Part shown: positions 11,801-20,724 of the stretch, in pieces | Layout: the number at the start of each line of letters is the position of its first letter | How positions within the stretch are numbered: position 1 is the stretch's first letter | Source: Elysia marginata | Lineage: Eukaryota > Mollusca > Gastropoda > Plakobranchidae | DNA: 23,325 bases | Direction of reading: 5' to 3' | Assembly: GCA_019649035.1 (NCBI GenBank) | Contig: BMAT01011647.1 | Span: 86,284 to 109,608, forward strand | The notes under the pieces: generated by a model | What the model saw: only the letters and a program-made list of their open reading frames with translations | What the model was told of the DNA's origin: nothing | Database searches by the model: none | Position numbers and translations under genes: made by a program

Positions 11801-14800
11801 GCTTGTCTAATGTGTCCAGACCATGTTTCAGTAGTTCTGCATTAATACCATCTTTTCCATGGGCTTTATTGTTGTTAAGGTTGTTAAGACTTTTCCTTAT
11901 TTCCTCCTTTGTTATCGTGTTAGTCTTCTATTCTTAGTTGTTCACCTTTCTTTTTCAGATTAAGCTGTTTGACTGCGGTAAACTGTACTACTAGCTCACT
12001 AAAATTGATCCAATTGAAGAGTGAAAAAATGCAGGAAGAAAAAAATACACTTAGGTCTAAATCTCCGGCTTTGTGGATGTGGGTATTACATCCATGTGAA
12101 CAACACCAGGTGTGCAACACGCTGCTTAGATTTGTCCCTGTTGTGTATAGGCTAATTGCAGGTCGAGATTTAGACTGAATGGGCGGTACTATTAATAGCC
12201 ATAAACAATGCTAGACCGTCTCAGAAAGCCTAAAGTAAGCAACCATCTTTTCCGCCCATCCTTCCAAAGTAAAGCACACTACCCATCTGATTAAACAAAG
12301 ACAAATGCGCTAGCCATGAATGTGTCTAGACTTGTTGACTCAGCGTTGAAACCAGGCGCTGTGTCACCACATTCTCACACTTATCTGGGAAAAGATACAC
12401 TGCGAAGATTTGTGACACATCAATATACCTTAAGACTTCCTAGTTACCAGCCGTTTAAACTTCTAGTGAGTGTAGTTTGGCAAACTATTGGGTATTTATA
12501 TTGCAAATTTGCAGAATTTCGGTACAGCTAAAAAATTTTTACAACCATCAGTAGTCAGGTGAGAGGTTAGAATTTTTTTTGTATAGAGTCGTAATACAGT
12601 TCTTTGAAAAGCATTCATTACCACCGCAGTCATTATTGTCAAGATTCACTCTAAAGTTTCTCAAATATTGTAGCTAGCTTAAACTAATGAGTCCCTCACT
12701 TGTTTGTGAGTTGCTTAAGTTGCCCCAGGAACTTGTATTGCGTGAAATATTTTGAAAACCTTTCTCCTGAAACAATTCCACAAAAAAAAATGATTAAAAT
12801 CAGTCATAAATTTAGGTTTTTTCCTGCTCTAATGTTTTTCAATTATTTTTTATCCAACTCATTGTATTGTTGTTGAAAAAAAGGTGAATTGACTTGACCT
12901 GATGGTCAGTTTACAAAATGTCGTCAAGTATGCTGACAAAAAAATTTGTTTTAAACTTTAAATTACATGAATTTTAAGTTGAGAGTGTATCATTTTCTAT
13001 ATAGTCAAAAAATGAACACTGAAAATTATTTTTAAAAGTTGAACTGATCAGCCATTTAGGGACCTGGGGAGAAAGTGTTAAAGAACATTATTTTTTGTTC
13101 TTTTCCTGAAAATTTTTTTTTTATAACATATACCTTAACAACTTAAGGTTTTAAAAAAAATGCATCCACAATATTCTTTATAGCTTTTTACCTCTGTTAG
13201 TATTAAATAATTTTTTTGTCAAAAGTTAAAGCAAACTCTGAAAAAAGTTTAAATGCATTGATCTTAAAAATCATGATAGGTATGGCCTTCCTCCTCAAAA
13301 GAATAATTATGATATACAATTAGCTCTACCTAGTTGCAAATATTCTCAGTGACTTTCAAATATTTTTAGTCGTCACTAAAAGTAGTCTAGTTTGGAAATT
13401 TGATTGACAAAACAAATTTTTTCGTAATATTTTTTCTTTAAGTAAACCTTGCAGTAAATGATTTGTGTAATATTTTTACTTGTCCCCTGCATAGCAATTG
13501 GTTTTTTCAATAGAAAAACCTCCTCTTCTTAGATGTAATTGGCAATCATGTTTCTCCATTGATCTTTTTACTTCAGCCATTTGTTTCATTTGACCTTATG
13601 AGTGACATTTGCAAACATTCCTGTACATAATAGGTCCAACTACATCTTGGTGGCCCCTTTCCTTTTTTTTTTTTTTTTTTTTGCTCCTATACACAATTCC
13701 ACTAAATTCCATTGCCAGAACTTTCTTAAATTAGGTGACCAGTTTTAAATATTTTTCTGTTCATTCACTCCACCTGTACATAATTTTGTGATACGGTTCT
13801 TTTAAAATGTGTTAAAAACGCCCAAATCTGTAGAAAGCATCTTGATATTCTTCTTTAAACCAGCTGTTAACCCTTCCTGGCCTGGATGTTGATGAAAAAG
13901 TGAAAAAAGAAGCTGTAGAAACCTGGGCTCGAAATCACCAAGAGGAGAAAAAGAGGGATGCTAGTATGGAGAATCTGATGGACTCCCTCAATGACTGCCT
14001 CTATGTGTACAGAGATGATGAAAATAGTCACAGGTAGGTGGAACAATCAGCTAGAAAAGTAGCAAATGTAGCATAGGCCTATTCGTTTATTCAGGGATGG
14101 CAAATCTCTTGTTTTTCCAGCCTTTTTCGTTTTCTTTTAAATTTGTTGGGAAAATGTCCAGTCTTTTGTAAATTACAGTGCATTCCATGTAAATCAGATG
14201 GCTTGGGAACTGCTAATTTGGTTCAAAATATTCAGAAACTTGAGGTAGGTGATAGTTGACTAAGGAAAAAAAAACGCTAGTTGGGATCCTAAAATAGATT
14301 TGAGTTATCCATAAATTTGAGCTTTTGGAATTCTAGTTACATGTACTCCAGTGTTGGTTCCTTTCTTTTTTAATCATTTTGCATCCCTAAATTATCACAA
14401 GTCTATTTTATCTGACATGAAGTTTACAACGTTCTGAAATGTGTAGATATTTACTCTGGTAATAGTAATTTGTGAACACTTTGGAGGGAAGATGAATTCA
14501 GGTAATGTTGAGAAAACATTACTTTTGTACAAATTTTATGTACAGCTGAGTCATAATATTTAAAGTCGGTATAATTTGAGCAAACAATGAACTTTACAAA
14601 AAGATTTTATTCCTCTTGGTTTGCTCAAAGTCCAATTACTCTTTTCAATTAGTTCAAAGATAATCTTATAAAACCAAGTATATGTCTCAAAATCAGGCCC
14701 ATAAGTACAAGTCTGTGTTACCTAGTTGGTCTTCTCTTTAGCATACTATTTTTGTTAGCATTATGTGAACAGATTTGTATTCTATTTGAAATAATCATTC

Positions 14801-16404
14801 AGTTAAAGTGTATTGGTTTATATGTGGGCAAGAAGATTAGGAAAGAAAATAACTTCAGAAACTAGATGAAAGATTCCAACAAAAAAGAAGAATGAAAGGG
14901 GCCACTAACTAGGTGTACTAAAACTTTTGTTTGTTCTTTTTATATATGTATATGTACAGTTCAACTCAATAAACACAAGTCAAAGTTTATTTAAACATTT
15001 TTTTTTAACCAAGAGAAGTAAAACATTGATTTTTTTTTTTTAATTTAGGGGTGTTTGTATAAAACAGGAAAGGCTCAGTTTAACCAATCTATTTCATAAC
15101 GGATGAAAGAAAGCACTCAAAGAATGCAATATCAAATAAGTGTAATTTCAATTTTGTTATTGTTAAATTTGCCTGACTGTACTTTATCGGTATTCATATA
15201 TCTTCTACCCCCCCCCCCCCACCTTCCCTTTGTCCATCAGGTATGTTATGGACAGTGTCACAACGCGAAACATATTTGAAGAGAAGCCAGAACCAGAGTC
15301 ATTATACCCTGTACTAACAGATTATGTAGACTCAAGTCCTAGTGGGAAGGGAGAAGCTGGGGCTAATATGGATGAGGTTGACAAAATGAGCACTTTGTCT
15401 GCGGCTACAAGTGCAAGATCTTCGGTGCACACAATCTCAAGACTTCCAAGCTTCAATATGTGGGCAGATGTAGAGCAGGTAGTGTTTCAAACATTTGATA
15501 TTACACTTCAGCAGCTCTAAAATGAAGTCTTTTTTTATTTTTTAAAGCCTATTTTATTTTCTGTATATGTGTTGATTTGATTCGATTGGAAGGCATTTAA
15601 TGAGAATTAATCATTTTTATTTTTTTTAAAAATTCTTTACATGCAAAAAAGATTAGGCAAAAGAATTTTCTGCAACTGCAGAATTTTGCATGCTTAAAAC
15701 ATTAAAATATGTCAAGGACTTTGAACTTATTCTACCTTCATTTTGTTATGTGAGTGCACAGTGCACTAATATTTCTTATTTCTTTGCTGTTTATTGTGTG
15801 GAGTTAAGCATAGGGCAAATGAGTAAAATCATACTGGTCTTAGAAACCACAGGCTTTTGCAGTCAGGCTAATCATATTGCTAGTCAGTTTCGTAAATAGG
15901 ATACAAATTGATTTTTATTTAAGTTATTTATATATGATGTAACTATTTGTATTGCAGGTGACACGGCTGCAAGAAGTAAGCGGCACTGCGGTGAACAATG
16001 TCTCCAAGGCAGATGCTATTTCTTTTACCGCTGACCACAATCTTTATTTGTACGGGTTTAGTATCTATGGGCCAAAGAAGGAAGGTGAGGCAAAATACAC
16101 AGTGGATACCATCCTAACACGTAAAAAGAAAGACATTGTCATGGAATCAATCTGTATAAAAGGTGCGGGAGTAATCTTGCCTGTGATGTTTGAGCGGCCT
16201 GTGAAGGTAGACAAAGGCTACCCGTACACGCTGGAAGTTTATGTAAAAGGGCCAGATTCTTACATGGGCGCCAGTGGACAGACGAAGATCCAGCACGGCA
16301 AGGTGTTGTTTACTTTCAGTAATGCTGCCAAAGTAAAGCACAACAGAACAAATATAAGTCAAGGGCAAATTCCAAGACTATACTTTTTGCCAAGAAACAA
16401 ATGA
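5668..16404 (+). CDS. BTB-BACK-PHR protein, BTBD1/2/3/6 family (complete, 7 coding exons, 505 aa)
   Basis: The coding sequence is join(5668-5838, 8761-8975, 9854-9980, 10704-10853, 13864-14033, 15241-15478, 15958-16404), 1518 nt including TGA. All six introns are GT-AG, with phases 0,2,0,0,2,0. Residues 1-65 are Pro/Ser/Asp-rich and look disordered. Residues about 66-165 are a BTB/POZ domain, with the DIMFIVG strand at D74, AHKFVL at 88-93 and VF at 99-100. Residues about 172-275 are a BACK-like helical region. Residues 279-357 are an acidic, Ser-rich linker. Residues 358-505 are a PHR domain with GFSIYG, GPDSYMG and a closing GQIPRLYF. There is no signal peptide or membrane segment, so it should be cytosolic or nuclear. 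Known members (human proteins are about 480-540 aa) bind CUL3 through BTB and act as ubiquitin-ligase substrate adaptors; BTBD6 targets PLZF in vertebrates. Assignment to one subtype is not possible, and BACK looks shorter than usual. Start choice: in-frame TAA at 5659-5661 and A at -3. Family call is strong; the exact paralogue is open. Confidence 0.9.
6400..6585 (-). mobile_element. Possible LINE ORF2 C-terminal relic in intron 1
   Basis: The minus strand reads, in one frame starting after a TAG, KRNHSRKIEGKRGSGRPKAA followed by YLDKIKN and then a KRKDWKAI segment. This resembles the C-terminal tail common in LINE polyproteins, where G(K/R)RGRGRP is followed by an aromatic-LD-x-(I/L) and later by R-x-x-W-R. 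The flanking sequence in other frames is decayed, and no reverse-transcriptase core is visible in the intron. The resemblance is short, so the call is tentative. Confidence 0.4.
6946..7035. repeat. Pyrimidine-rich CT tract
   Basis: Interrupted CT/CCT/CTGT units over about 90 bases in intron 1. The frames on both strands through it (GRERERGG-type and SLSHPLSPSPS-type residues) are low-complexity artefacts. Confidence 0.9.
8030..8240 (-). mobile_element. SINE-like element, copy A (headless)
   Basis: It aligns along its length with the neighbouring copy B. Both carry a GCGCC/GCACTTTACAA-type end, then CCATT--C(A/C)AAT-ACCT, ACTCA-A-AGGAG, and an identical 22-base core AAGAAATGTGTGTAAATAGC+CT (8185-8206, against 8451-8472 in copy B). 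Copy A has no tRNA-like head. Orientation is inferred from copy B. Confidence 0.6.
8241..8575 (-). mobile_element. tRNA-derived SINE-like element, copy B
   Basis: Read on the minus strand it begins with a tRNA-like head: an A-box-like TAGTGGTAGATGC (8556 down to 8544) and a B-box-like GGCTCGAGTCC (8518 down to 8508), close to the pol III consensus. A body of about 220 bases follows, ending in a GGCGCTATATAAA-type tail and a T-rich end near 8240. GCGCTATATAA tails are common among marine-invertebrate SINEs, from memory; I cannot name the family. It sits in intron 1, antisense to the host gene, just before exon 2. Confidence 0.6.
8761..8975 (+). CDS. Coding exon 2: first two thirds of the BTB domain (residues 58-129)
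   Basis: The acceptor is CCTGTCACCAG ending at 8760 and the donor is CTGAG|GTTAGT; phase 0 in, phase 2 out, with codon R129 split. It encodes the BTB hallmark elements: SCDIMFIVG (the conserved Asp of the dimer interface is D74), AHKFVLMTRSEVF and SEIYIPDIP, matching the family pattern D-x-x-F-x-VG, AHK-x-VL, S-x-VF and EI-x-IPD. The open frame continues upstream into the intron only from a GTG codon, so no alternative ATG start is visible there; M66 or M71 could serve as internal starts. Confidence 0.93.
9126..9168. repeat. Three-copy minisatellite
   Basis: AGGATTTAC(C)TTAT is repeated from 9126, 9140 and 9153, with periods of 14 and 13. It is a short local slippage duplication. Confidence 0.85.
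9713..9738. repeat. GT microsatellite before exon 3
   Basis: GTGTGTGTGTTTGTGTGTGTGTG followed by a G run, about 115 bases upstream of the exon 3 acceptor. UG repeats in introns can bind CELF-type splicing factors; any role here is inference. Confidence 0.85.
9854..9980 (+). CDS. Coding exon 3: end of the BTB domain (residues 130-171)
   Basis: The acceptor is TGTCAACAG ending at 9853 and the donor is CTGGAG|GTAATG. The first base completes R129. The segment after MLR reads HIYCEDQKLEV, then MYGADQYNL, then ACLEFLHNNLE, which corresponds to the family's IY-x-(D/E), LYAAKKY and C-x-x-FL helices closing the BTB fold. Too short to have stood out as a separate open frame. A GT microsatellite lies about 115 bases before it. 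Confidence 0.9.
9981..10703 (+). other. Intron 3 (723 bp)
   Basis: Phase-0 intron with donor GTAATG and acceptor CTTCCAG. T-rich towards its 3' end. No mobile element or ncRNA recognised. Confidence 0.88.
10704..10853 (+). CDS. Coding exon 4: start of the BACK-like region (residues 172-221)
   Basis: The acceptor is CCACTTCCAG ending at 10703, after a T-rich tract, and the donor is AATGAG|GTAAGG. It is phase 0 on both sides and exactly 50 codons. TNYACFLLVELRKYV replaces the family's NAC-x-LL-x-QS-x-LF helix. It is followed by an amphipathic EEEKKVLSFIRKNAEDVF helix and by LLSRELLNE, the counterpart of the family's L-x-x-I-L-x-x-E-x-L-N segment. Confidence 0.88.
10854..13863 (+). other. Intron 4 (3010 bp) hosting a LINE relic
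   Basis: Phase-0 intron with donor GTAAGG and acceptor AAACCAG. It contains the antisense LINE reverse-transcriptase fragment at 11250-11925. The rest is AT-rich filler with a T20 run at 13663-13682. The 71-codon frame at 12316-12531 matches nothing I recognise. Confidence 0.87.
11250..11925 (-). mobile_element. Decayed LINE reverse-transcriptase fragment in intron 4
   Basis: The minus strand carries reverse-transcriptase blocks in order. 11925-11784 has ITKEEIRKSLNNLNNNKA followed by GKDGINAELLKHG, the usual LINE N-x-K-A-x-G-x-DGI-x-E-L-K segment. 11700-11462 has NFRPITLLN, QSGFRPNRN and IDMLTAFDT, the last including the motif A aspartate. 11299-11288 has YTDD followed by IDF, the motif C catalytic pair with the Asp residues intact. 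Frameshifts and stops separate the blocks, about 20 residues appear missing between NFRPITLLN and QSGFRP, and everything before ITKEE (endonuclease) is absent. The element is dead. The clade cannot be assigned by eye. Confidence 0.8.
13864..14033 (+). CDS. Coding exon 5: second BACK-like segment (residues 222-278)
   Basis: The acceptor is TTTAAACCAG ending at 13863 and the donor is TCACAG|GTAGGT; phase 0 in, phase 2 out, with R278 split. LLTLPGLDVDEKVKKEAVETWA matches the BACK pattern in which a turn is followed by V-F-E-A-V-x-x-WA; W242 is the conserved Trp position. The following LMDSLNDCLYVYRDD is not clearly alignable to the usual C-terminal half of BACK. Confidence 0.87.
14034..15240 (+). 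other. Intron 5 (1207 bp)
   Basis: Phase-2 intron with donor GTAGGT and acceptor CATCAG. AT-rich, no repeats recognised apart from a C13 homopolymer (15208-15220) in the acceptor's pyrimidine tract. I looked here for a missing BACK exon (it would need to be a multiple of three) and saw no convincing candidate. Confidence 0.87.
15241..15478 (+). CDS. Coding exon 6: acidic Ser-rich linker (residues 279-357)
   Basis: The acceptor is TGTCCATCAG ending at 15240, preceded by a C13 homopolymer, and the donor is GAGCAG|GTAGTG. It encodes residues rich in Ser, Glu, Asp and Thr with no recognisable fold, including PEPESLYP and STLSAATSARSSVHTISRLPS. In family members this position carries the end of BACK, so this exon is the most lineage-specific part of the protein. 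Multiple Ser/Thr could be phosphorylated; that is inference. Confidence 0.85.
15479..15957 (+). other. Intron 6 (479 bp)
   Basis: Phase-0 intron with donor GTAGTG and acceptor ATTGCAG. Retention would add 13 in-frame codons before a TAA at about 15518, removing the PHR domain. No mobile element seen. Confidence 0.88.
15958..16404 (+). CDS. Coding exon 7: PHR domain and stop (residues 358-505)
   Basis: The acceptor is TTGTATTGCAG ending at 15957, and the exon ends in TGA at 16402-16404. It encodes a complete PHR domain of about 148 residues in one exon: ADAISFTADHNLYLYGFSIYG, then VMFERPVKV, YTLEVYVKGPDSYMG, GKVLFTFSNA and the terminal GQIPRLYF. These match the PHR beta-sandwich of BTBD proteins and of the PAM/Highwire/RPM-1 family. 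In BTBD proteins the PHR domain binds the substrate or partner. The minus-strand frame at 16147-16368 is a shadow. Confidence 0.94.
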   Translation: MTRLQEVSGTAVNNVSKADAISFTADHNLYLYGFSIYGPKKEGEAKYTVDTILTRKKKDIVMESICIKGAGVILPVMFERPVKVDKGYPYTLEVYVKGPDSYMGASGQTKIQHGKVLFTFSNAAKVKHNRTNISQGQIPRLYFLPRNK

Positions 16405-19077
16405 AAATTTATATATTATATTTTTTATATCACTGAAATTTGAAAGTAAAGCCTGTATTAAAGATAAATAATAGGGTAAGTTCTTTTGAACCACAATTGT
16501 CTCCCTGGTTAACTCAAAGTGGAAATGCCTTGGCACTTTTCCTCATTTCCAGTAATAGTCTTCTTCTTCTTTAAAATGAAATTTTCAAGGTAAAGTGTTT
16601 TTTATGATTCGGAGTGACTTCATGGGAAACCTCTTCAGTGAGAGGAATTGCATTATAAACTCTTTAAATGTTCTCTTTTTTTATGAAAAAATATTGTGAC
16701 AGATTACTTATTTGGACTGGGTGAAATAGGCATGTAGGCCTAGACCTCTTTGCACAAAAAAAGGTATTTTCAAAGCTTGAATCTGTCTGTAGTTTGATAG
16801 TATATGCTATGTGCAACCTGTCCTGTTATGACTCACAGTTCTCACCTAATAATGTTTTTCAAACAATGAATTTGATGAGCTTCTTAAGGTTAAAAATTGT
16901 GTTGAAATTATCACATGTCTTGCGACCAGGGTGCATGAGTTAGAAGTCGGAAATCTTTATTTGAGAAAATATCTTTTAAAAATCTACTTTTCTTTCCTTT
17001 CTTCTACATTTTCCACCAACAAAAATTTTAATATCTTTCTGCAAAAGTCTGACAGTTTCATGAAATTCTCTACGTTTGAAAGCTCAGAAAAATGAATTTC
17101 TAACACAAGCAGCAACTTAGAATGTGAAATATGCAACATCTGACCCATTCACCCTGCTCGCAAGACATATGTATTACTTTAGTGTCTTTGCTATTTCAAA
17201 ATAGGTACAAACAAATTGTTTTACTTTGCCCTATTCATATTTTGACTCTTTGGAACTTGTTGCAATAGAGATAATTGTCAACAGGTCTGTTGAATGTTTC
17301 CCCCTTTTTTTGTAATCTTGCTGGAGCTCTCTCACACTTCAAATGGTGCTGTAAAATTTTAAACGCAAACAAAATGTATGATAAGGATGTATTTTTATAT
17401 CTGATGTTATAGAAACATACTTAAAATATAGCTACCTGTTTTGTTAAATTGTATGGCACAATTACATGTATATATTAATGATGATTCTATTTTCATTGAA
17501 ATAATAATCAAATTACGTTATTGTTTTTCTTTTGGTTGAATATTTTACTTAGTCTTCTTCTCTGTTTCTTTCTTCTTTGTTTTGTTTTTTTTTTGGACAG
17601 GATTATGATATGGTTGATCGCATTTGCATTTACAATATGAAAAAGCATTAGCTCTATATATATCAGGACAGAGACAATTCCAACATTTTAATGCAACTAT
17701 TTATAGGAGCAGATGGATATTACAGCCTACATATGAATTTAATGTTACCACACAACAGTTAATGAATTGGTTGACGTTATCATAAACATTCTTATTCAAG
17801 CATTCCACAAGAGTGGCATATATCTTTTCAAAAAAGTTAACATACTCAGTTCATTTTTTTAAAATGTTTTTACTACTAGCACAACTAGGAATATTTATTG
17901 TTTCAGAATATCTGTTTTGTGAGACAAGATAGAGTCGTCTGAACAGCAGTTTATCAGAGGCAGTACTAATTTCTAATGTTGGTTCTGATAGTGATACCAG
18001 CTTTCTGAATATGGATTGTTTTTTTTTTACTATGGTGAACAATATCATATGCATTTAGATGGCATCGCTTGTAGATTTTGTAAATTGCACTAGTTCAAGA
18101 GAATCTTTTAGGTGTTGGAAGCACAAGAGACTTATTTATAAACATGGCTTAGCTGCTTACTGTTTTTAAGTAAATGTATAATTTTATCCCAGCCAAACCT
18201 CTTTTTGTTATTGTTCTATTGACGTGCATTTCTACTTGTGTTTTACTTTAAAAGTAAATTCATCTATTTGTAAAACAATGCACAAAATGAACCAAATGGA
18301 CTTTGGAAATTCTTGATTTTTTAGTTTTTGCATGTCCATGTTTTTTTCAATTTGTATGTTTGTGTAAATATAATGTAATTTTCTGTTATCTGAATATAAA
18401 CATGCTTTAAAGGTTCGTGAATTGAATACAAAGTCAAACATATTTCACTTAAATTCTTAATTGTGTTCTTACAAAATTGTTTTCTACAAATAATGTTTTA
18501 TTTTTTGGTCAGTGGTTCATTTGTTTTGCAAGTTTAAACATGTCTTTTTTAATCTATCTTGTAGGTAAAAAGCAATGTTTCTTTTAAAAAAAAAAGAATG
18601 TTTGCATGTTCTGGGTTTTTTTTTTAGTTTTAAATCTTGCCCTGATACCACATTTTATTGTTACAGTTTTTGAAAACAATTTTAGTAAATGCCATGTATT
18701 TTTATGCTTGAAATTTTTTTATAGAAAACTGATAAGTTTGTGCAGTGAATTTAAGAGATTAACTATTTTGAACTTTTAAGTTAATATAATATGTCTTTGA
18801 AACCTTTTCTTCTCTTGAAACAGTCATAACTACAGGACATTGAGGTATTGCTAAATGTGCATACATACATTTTTATTATAGTAAATAGTTGAAAAATTTT
18901 TTACCAGGTTTTTCCCTGTGCATGTTTTGAAATCATTTCTTAAACTTGCACAACTGGCATCAGTTTAAAGTGTTGGGCTGCTATGTAAAGCCATGGTCTT
19001 GTACTCAACTAATAATTGATATGAAATTTTGTTAAGTTGTAAGGGTGCACAATCTAATAATCTCCAACTGCAGTTGC

Positions 19078-19668
19078 AATAAAGGGCATTAACTTGCAAC
19101 TTCAATTTTCAAGCCTGAATTTGCTAGGGGCCATGCTTTTTTTAGGAAAAAAGCTGAATCGCACAAAATCAGATCAGCTGTGGCAATTTAATTTCAATTT
19201 GAATGTAATAAAAAAAATGCATGTTTTATTTGATCCTTGAATTGTTGCTGTTTTTTAATATGACTTCACTCAAGGAAAGCATACAAATAAAGCTGGACTT
19301 CATTAGATCTGTATTAATTTTCTTTTAAGTTTGGAAAAATAAATCCCTTTCAGACTCGCCTCCCTTGTAAAGGAAATAAATCCCTTTCTGACTCTTGTCT
19401 CCCTTGTAAAGATACTGTACTTTATTTGAACTTAGCAGACAGCTAGACAAGCAGTGTGAGTCTGCCAGGGTTAGGTAAGCGGTACTCTTGTTTGTCTGTT
19501 TTATATTTGTTTCAATATTTTGTACAAATTTCATTGAATGTATTTTTTGTTGAAAATCTGGTTCCAACGAATAAAGATGTACTTAAATTAATTTTTATGG
19601 CACAATGTGATATAAAAATGAAATGCATTCCATTTGCCTTTCAAATTTTTGCAAAATAAAGGAATAAA
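19078..19668 (+). terminator. Polyadenylation-signal cluster (eight AATAAA hexamers)
   Basis: Eight canonical hexamers lie within about 590 bases, after none in the preceding 2.67 kb of post-stop sequence. The last pair, at 19655 and 19663, is followed by T-rich sequence (TTGTTGTGATTTTTTCC near 19691-19707), as expected for a downstream element. Two of the eight, at 19338 and 19375, come from a local tandem duplication. They are candidates for alternative distal ends of the BTB-BACK-PHR transcript. Confidence 0.4.
19337..19411. repeat. Two-copy tandem duplication (about 37-38 bp)
   Basis: AAATAAATCCCTTTC(A/T)GACTC, then a variable CGCC or TTGT stretch, then CTCCCTTGTAAAG, occurs at 19337-19372 and again at 19374-19411. 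Each copy brings an AATAAA, so the duplication doubled a potential polyadenylation hexamer. Confidence 0.88.
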
Positions 19669-19689
19669 ACATTACTTTAAATTGCTTAT

Positions 19690-20090
19690 TTTGTTGTGAT
19701 TTTTTCCACTTTCTGTTATGCAAATTTTATGGGGCTATTTACTACGGAAATGATTACTTTTTTTCATTTTATTTAAGAATTAGCTTGGTTTGTCGTTTTG
19801 AATTGAAGAAGAAATGCCTCACTAATTAGATGCTTGTTGCAATTTACACTTAACAAGGTTTTGATATTTAAGCCAATGCGATTTTCTGAGCTTCTAGATG
19901 TTGACAGAAGCATACATCTGTCAAAAATTAGTGAGATGTAAGAACTTCTTTTGACTTCATATTAAGATAAAAAGTGTGAATGAATTTTCATTTTAAAGAG
20001 AAAAGTGGGAATGAATTTTCATTTAAAAGCTTTTGATTAAACTTCCAACACCCGATTCATTCACTCAGGGTGTGAGACAAAGGTTATTAC
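19690..20090. other. Intergenic gap, nothing recognised
   Basis: AT-rich sequence between the polyadenylation cluster and the MITE. A local near-duplication, GTGNGAATGAATTTTCATTT at about 19975-20025, is the only structure seen (two copies about 31 bases apart). Confidence 0.5.
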
Positions 20091-20092
20091 TA

Positions 20093-20658
20093 CAGTAGTA
20101 TCTGGTTGAACGCACAGCACTTGGGAGGCTCAAATAGCGTGCATTTAGGAGATGCGTGCACTTTAAAAAAAGTAGAATAAATTACTAGTACCATCTTACT
20201 CCATTTAGATGGGGATAATAAATCGCCAGCCTTGACCACACAAAGTCTAGACTAGAACATCAAGATTTTGGCTGATGTATATATGTGAATAGCAATATTG
20301 CACTGCAACCATATAATGAGAGATAGATCAAAGGCAACAAGCAATGGAATGGAGGAGGGGGGTGTAGGCGTGGTCAGGCTGAATGATCCACAGGCCTACA
20401 ACAGTTCACTTGTTAGTATGGTACATCCAAGGTGTAGGTTGCATCGCTTGTTGTGCTTCATCCCCACTCTACCGTCCACCATTTACCCTCCCTCTTCTGT
20501 TAAAAGGTAATTTTTGCTGATCTCATAGTGTGCGTTTAACCGATATAACGTGTGTTTAGGGTACACTTATTATATTGGAAAAAATCGACCATAGTGATTG
20601 GGCGATAGTTAAACCATACTGTGCATTTATATGGGGTGCATTTAACAAGACACTACTG
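20093..20658. mobile_element. Pogo/Tigger-like non-autonomous DNA element (MITE), 566 bp
   Basis: The left end TACAGTAGTATCTGGTTGAA (20091 onward) and the reverse complement of the right end TACAGTAGTGTCTTGTTAAA (20660 backward) match at 21 of 25 bases, counting on to a shared GCAC. Taking TA as the target-site duplication leaves an element starting CAGTAGT and ending ACTACTG. CAGT-initial termini with TA duplications fit the pogo/Tigger branch of Tc1/mariner. No transposase frame is present. Subterminal GTGCATTTA-type words recur inside both ends. Confidence 0.7.
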
Positions 20659-20724
20659 TATTTAAAAGTTAACATTGGATAGGCGCTCTTGTTTAGTCAA
20701 GGATGTGATTTAATTCAAATCAAT

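Larger units (their letters stand above)
16405..19668 (+). other. Probable long 3' UTR, ending in a cluster of polyadenylation hexamers
   Basis: About 3.3 kb of T- and A-rich sequence follows the stop codon, with no convincing ORF, splice-bounded exon or transposon signature. A variant hexamer ATTAAA at 16457-16462 could support a very short isoform. The canonical AATAAA is absent from 16405 to 19077 and then occurs at 19078, 19207, 19286, 19338, 19375, 19570, 19655 and 19663. A Pumilio-type TGTAAATA is at 18363-18370. The true cleavage site cannot be read from sequence alone, so the end is approximate. Confidence 0.4.

Noticed and set aside
13663-13682. T20 run as the poly(A) tail of an antisense retrotransposon
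   Set aside because: No retroelement sequence adjoins it and no target-site duplication was found; simple homopolymer expansion is enough.
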